A stretch of DNA of 29,613 nucleotides. Source: JBFWIW01 sp050253535 (GTDB taxonomy: Bacteria; Bacillota; Clostridia; Oscillospirales; Oscillospiraceae). How positions within the stretch are numbered: position 1 is the first letter of the stretch; each line of letters begins with the position of its first letter. Under the pieces are notes generated by a model. It was not told the DNA's origin. It did no database searches and saw nothing but the letters and a program-made list of their open reading frames with translations. The stretch is taken from contig JBFWIW010000037.1 of assembly GCA_050253535.1 (NCBI GenBank), positions 1 through 29,613 of the forward strand, given 5' to 3'. The translations under genes and the position numbers were made by a program. Shown one piece after another: positions 29,575 through 29,613 of this stretch.

Positions 29575-29613
29575 GTGACGCTTGAAACCGAAAGACTGAT
29601 CCTTCGTCCCATA
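29575..29613 (+). CDS. Second GNAT-family acetyltransferase (3' end outside window)
   Basis: A GTG start with AAAGGAG seven bases upstream opens a frame reading MTLETERLILRPI, the characteristic N-terminus of RimJ/RimL-type acetyltransferases. It is cut by the window edge after 13 codons. It lies 13 bases after the preceding acetyltransferase gene. Confidence 0.75.
   Translation, partial: MTLETERLILRPI

Noticed and set aside
1..29613. CRISPR array, tRNA, rRNA, insertion sequence with transposase, prophage genes
   Set aside because: No regularly spaced repeats, cloverleaf-like tRNA sequence, rRNA segment, transposase, integrase or phage structural protein was seen when reading both strands.

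Overview
The window looks like a chromosomal segment of an anaerobic, probably spore-forming member of the Clostridia (Bacillota), perhaps Oscillospirales-like. The evidence is AGGAGG-type ribosome binding sites, use of GTG and TTG starts, SLH-domain surface protein, small clostridial-type conserved proteins, many stem-loop terminators, moderate GC content, and several Fe-S/anaerobe-specific families. No rRNA, tRNA, CRISPR array, transposase gene or phage gene was recognised. Names are assigned by recognising families from sequence; no database search was run.

Left part (1-2743): the end of an AraC/GyrI-type regulator, an aspartate/glutamate racemase-family protein with an altered active site, and an EFR1-type flavodoxin-ferredoxin protein. 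Next (2744-11973) is a large minus-strand catabolic locus. A DeoR-type regulator with its own terminator is followed by an eight-gene run: DUF1537 acid-sugar kinase, class II (OtnC-like) aldolase, TRAP binding protein, TRAP small and large permeases, an isocitrate lyase/PEP mutase-family lyase, a DhnA/LsrF-type class I aldolase and an IolC-like PfkB kinase. It reads as uptake of a carboxylated sugar followed by phosphorylation and C-C cleavage, but the combination does not match a pathway I know. Two 150-bp inverted copies of a terminal-inverted-repeat element (MITE-like) bracket the distal five genes.

Middle part (12000-18700): a secreted GH18 plus three-SLH protein with a TTG start; a small Cys-rich protein, a CarD-family regulator and an overlapping coiled-coil protein; a gene-poor stretch with a possible small RNA; a small conserved protein; and a GntR(YtrA-type)-ABC-2 transporter operon whose promoter carries a perfect 15-bp-arm palindrome.

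Right part: on the minus strand (24293 to 18737) lies an Mrp/MinD-NifX cluster resembling the anaerobe-specific 'orange protein' (ORP) complexes. It holds a DUF5320 protein, DUF134 regulator, NifX-like protein, two ferredoxin-containing MinD-type ATPases, a metallo-beta-lactamase-fold protein, an Mrp ATPase fused to a NifX-like domain, and a NifU-like scaffold. It is preceded by a consensus promoter embedded in repeated CATATGTCA motifs. On the plus strand, a tripartite tricarboxylate transporter operon (tctC-tctB-tctA) plus a HIT-family protein follows, then a YjbR/MmcQ protein and two GNAT acetyltransferases, the last cut by the window edge.

The non-coding signals most worth attention are the MITE pair, a hairpin repeated at 18542, 24117 and 28383 that in one copy is also the 3' coding part of a small protein gene, and the operator-like repeats around the DeoR, GntR and ORP-like promoters.
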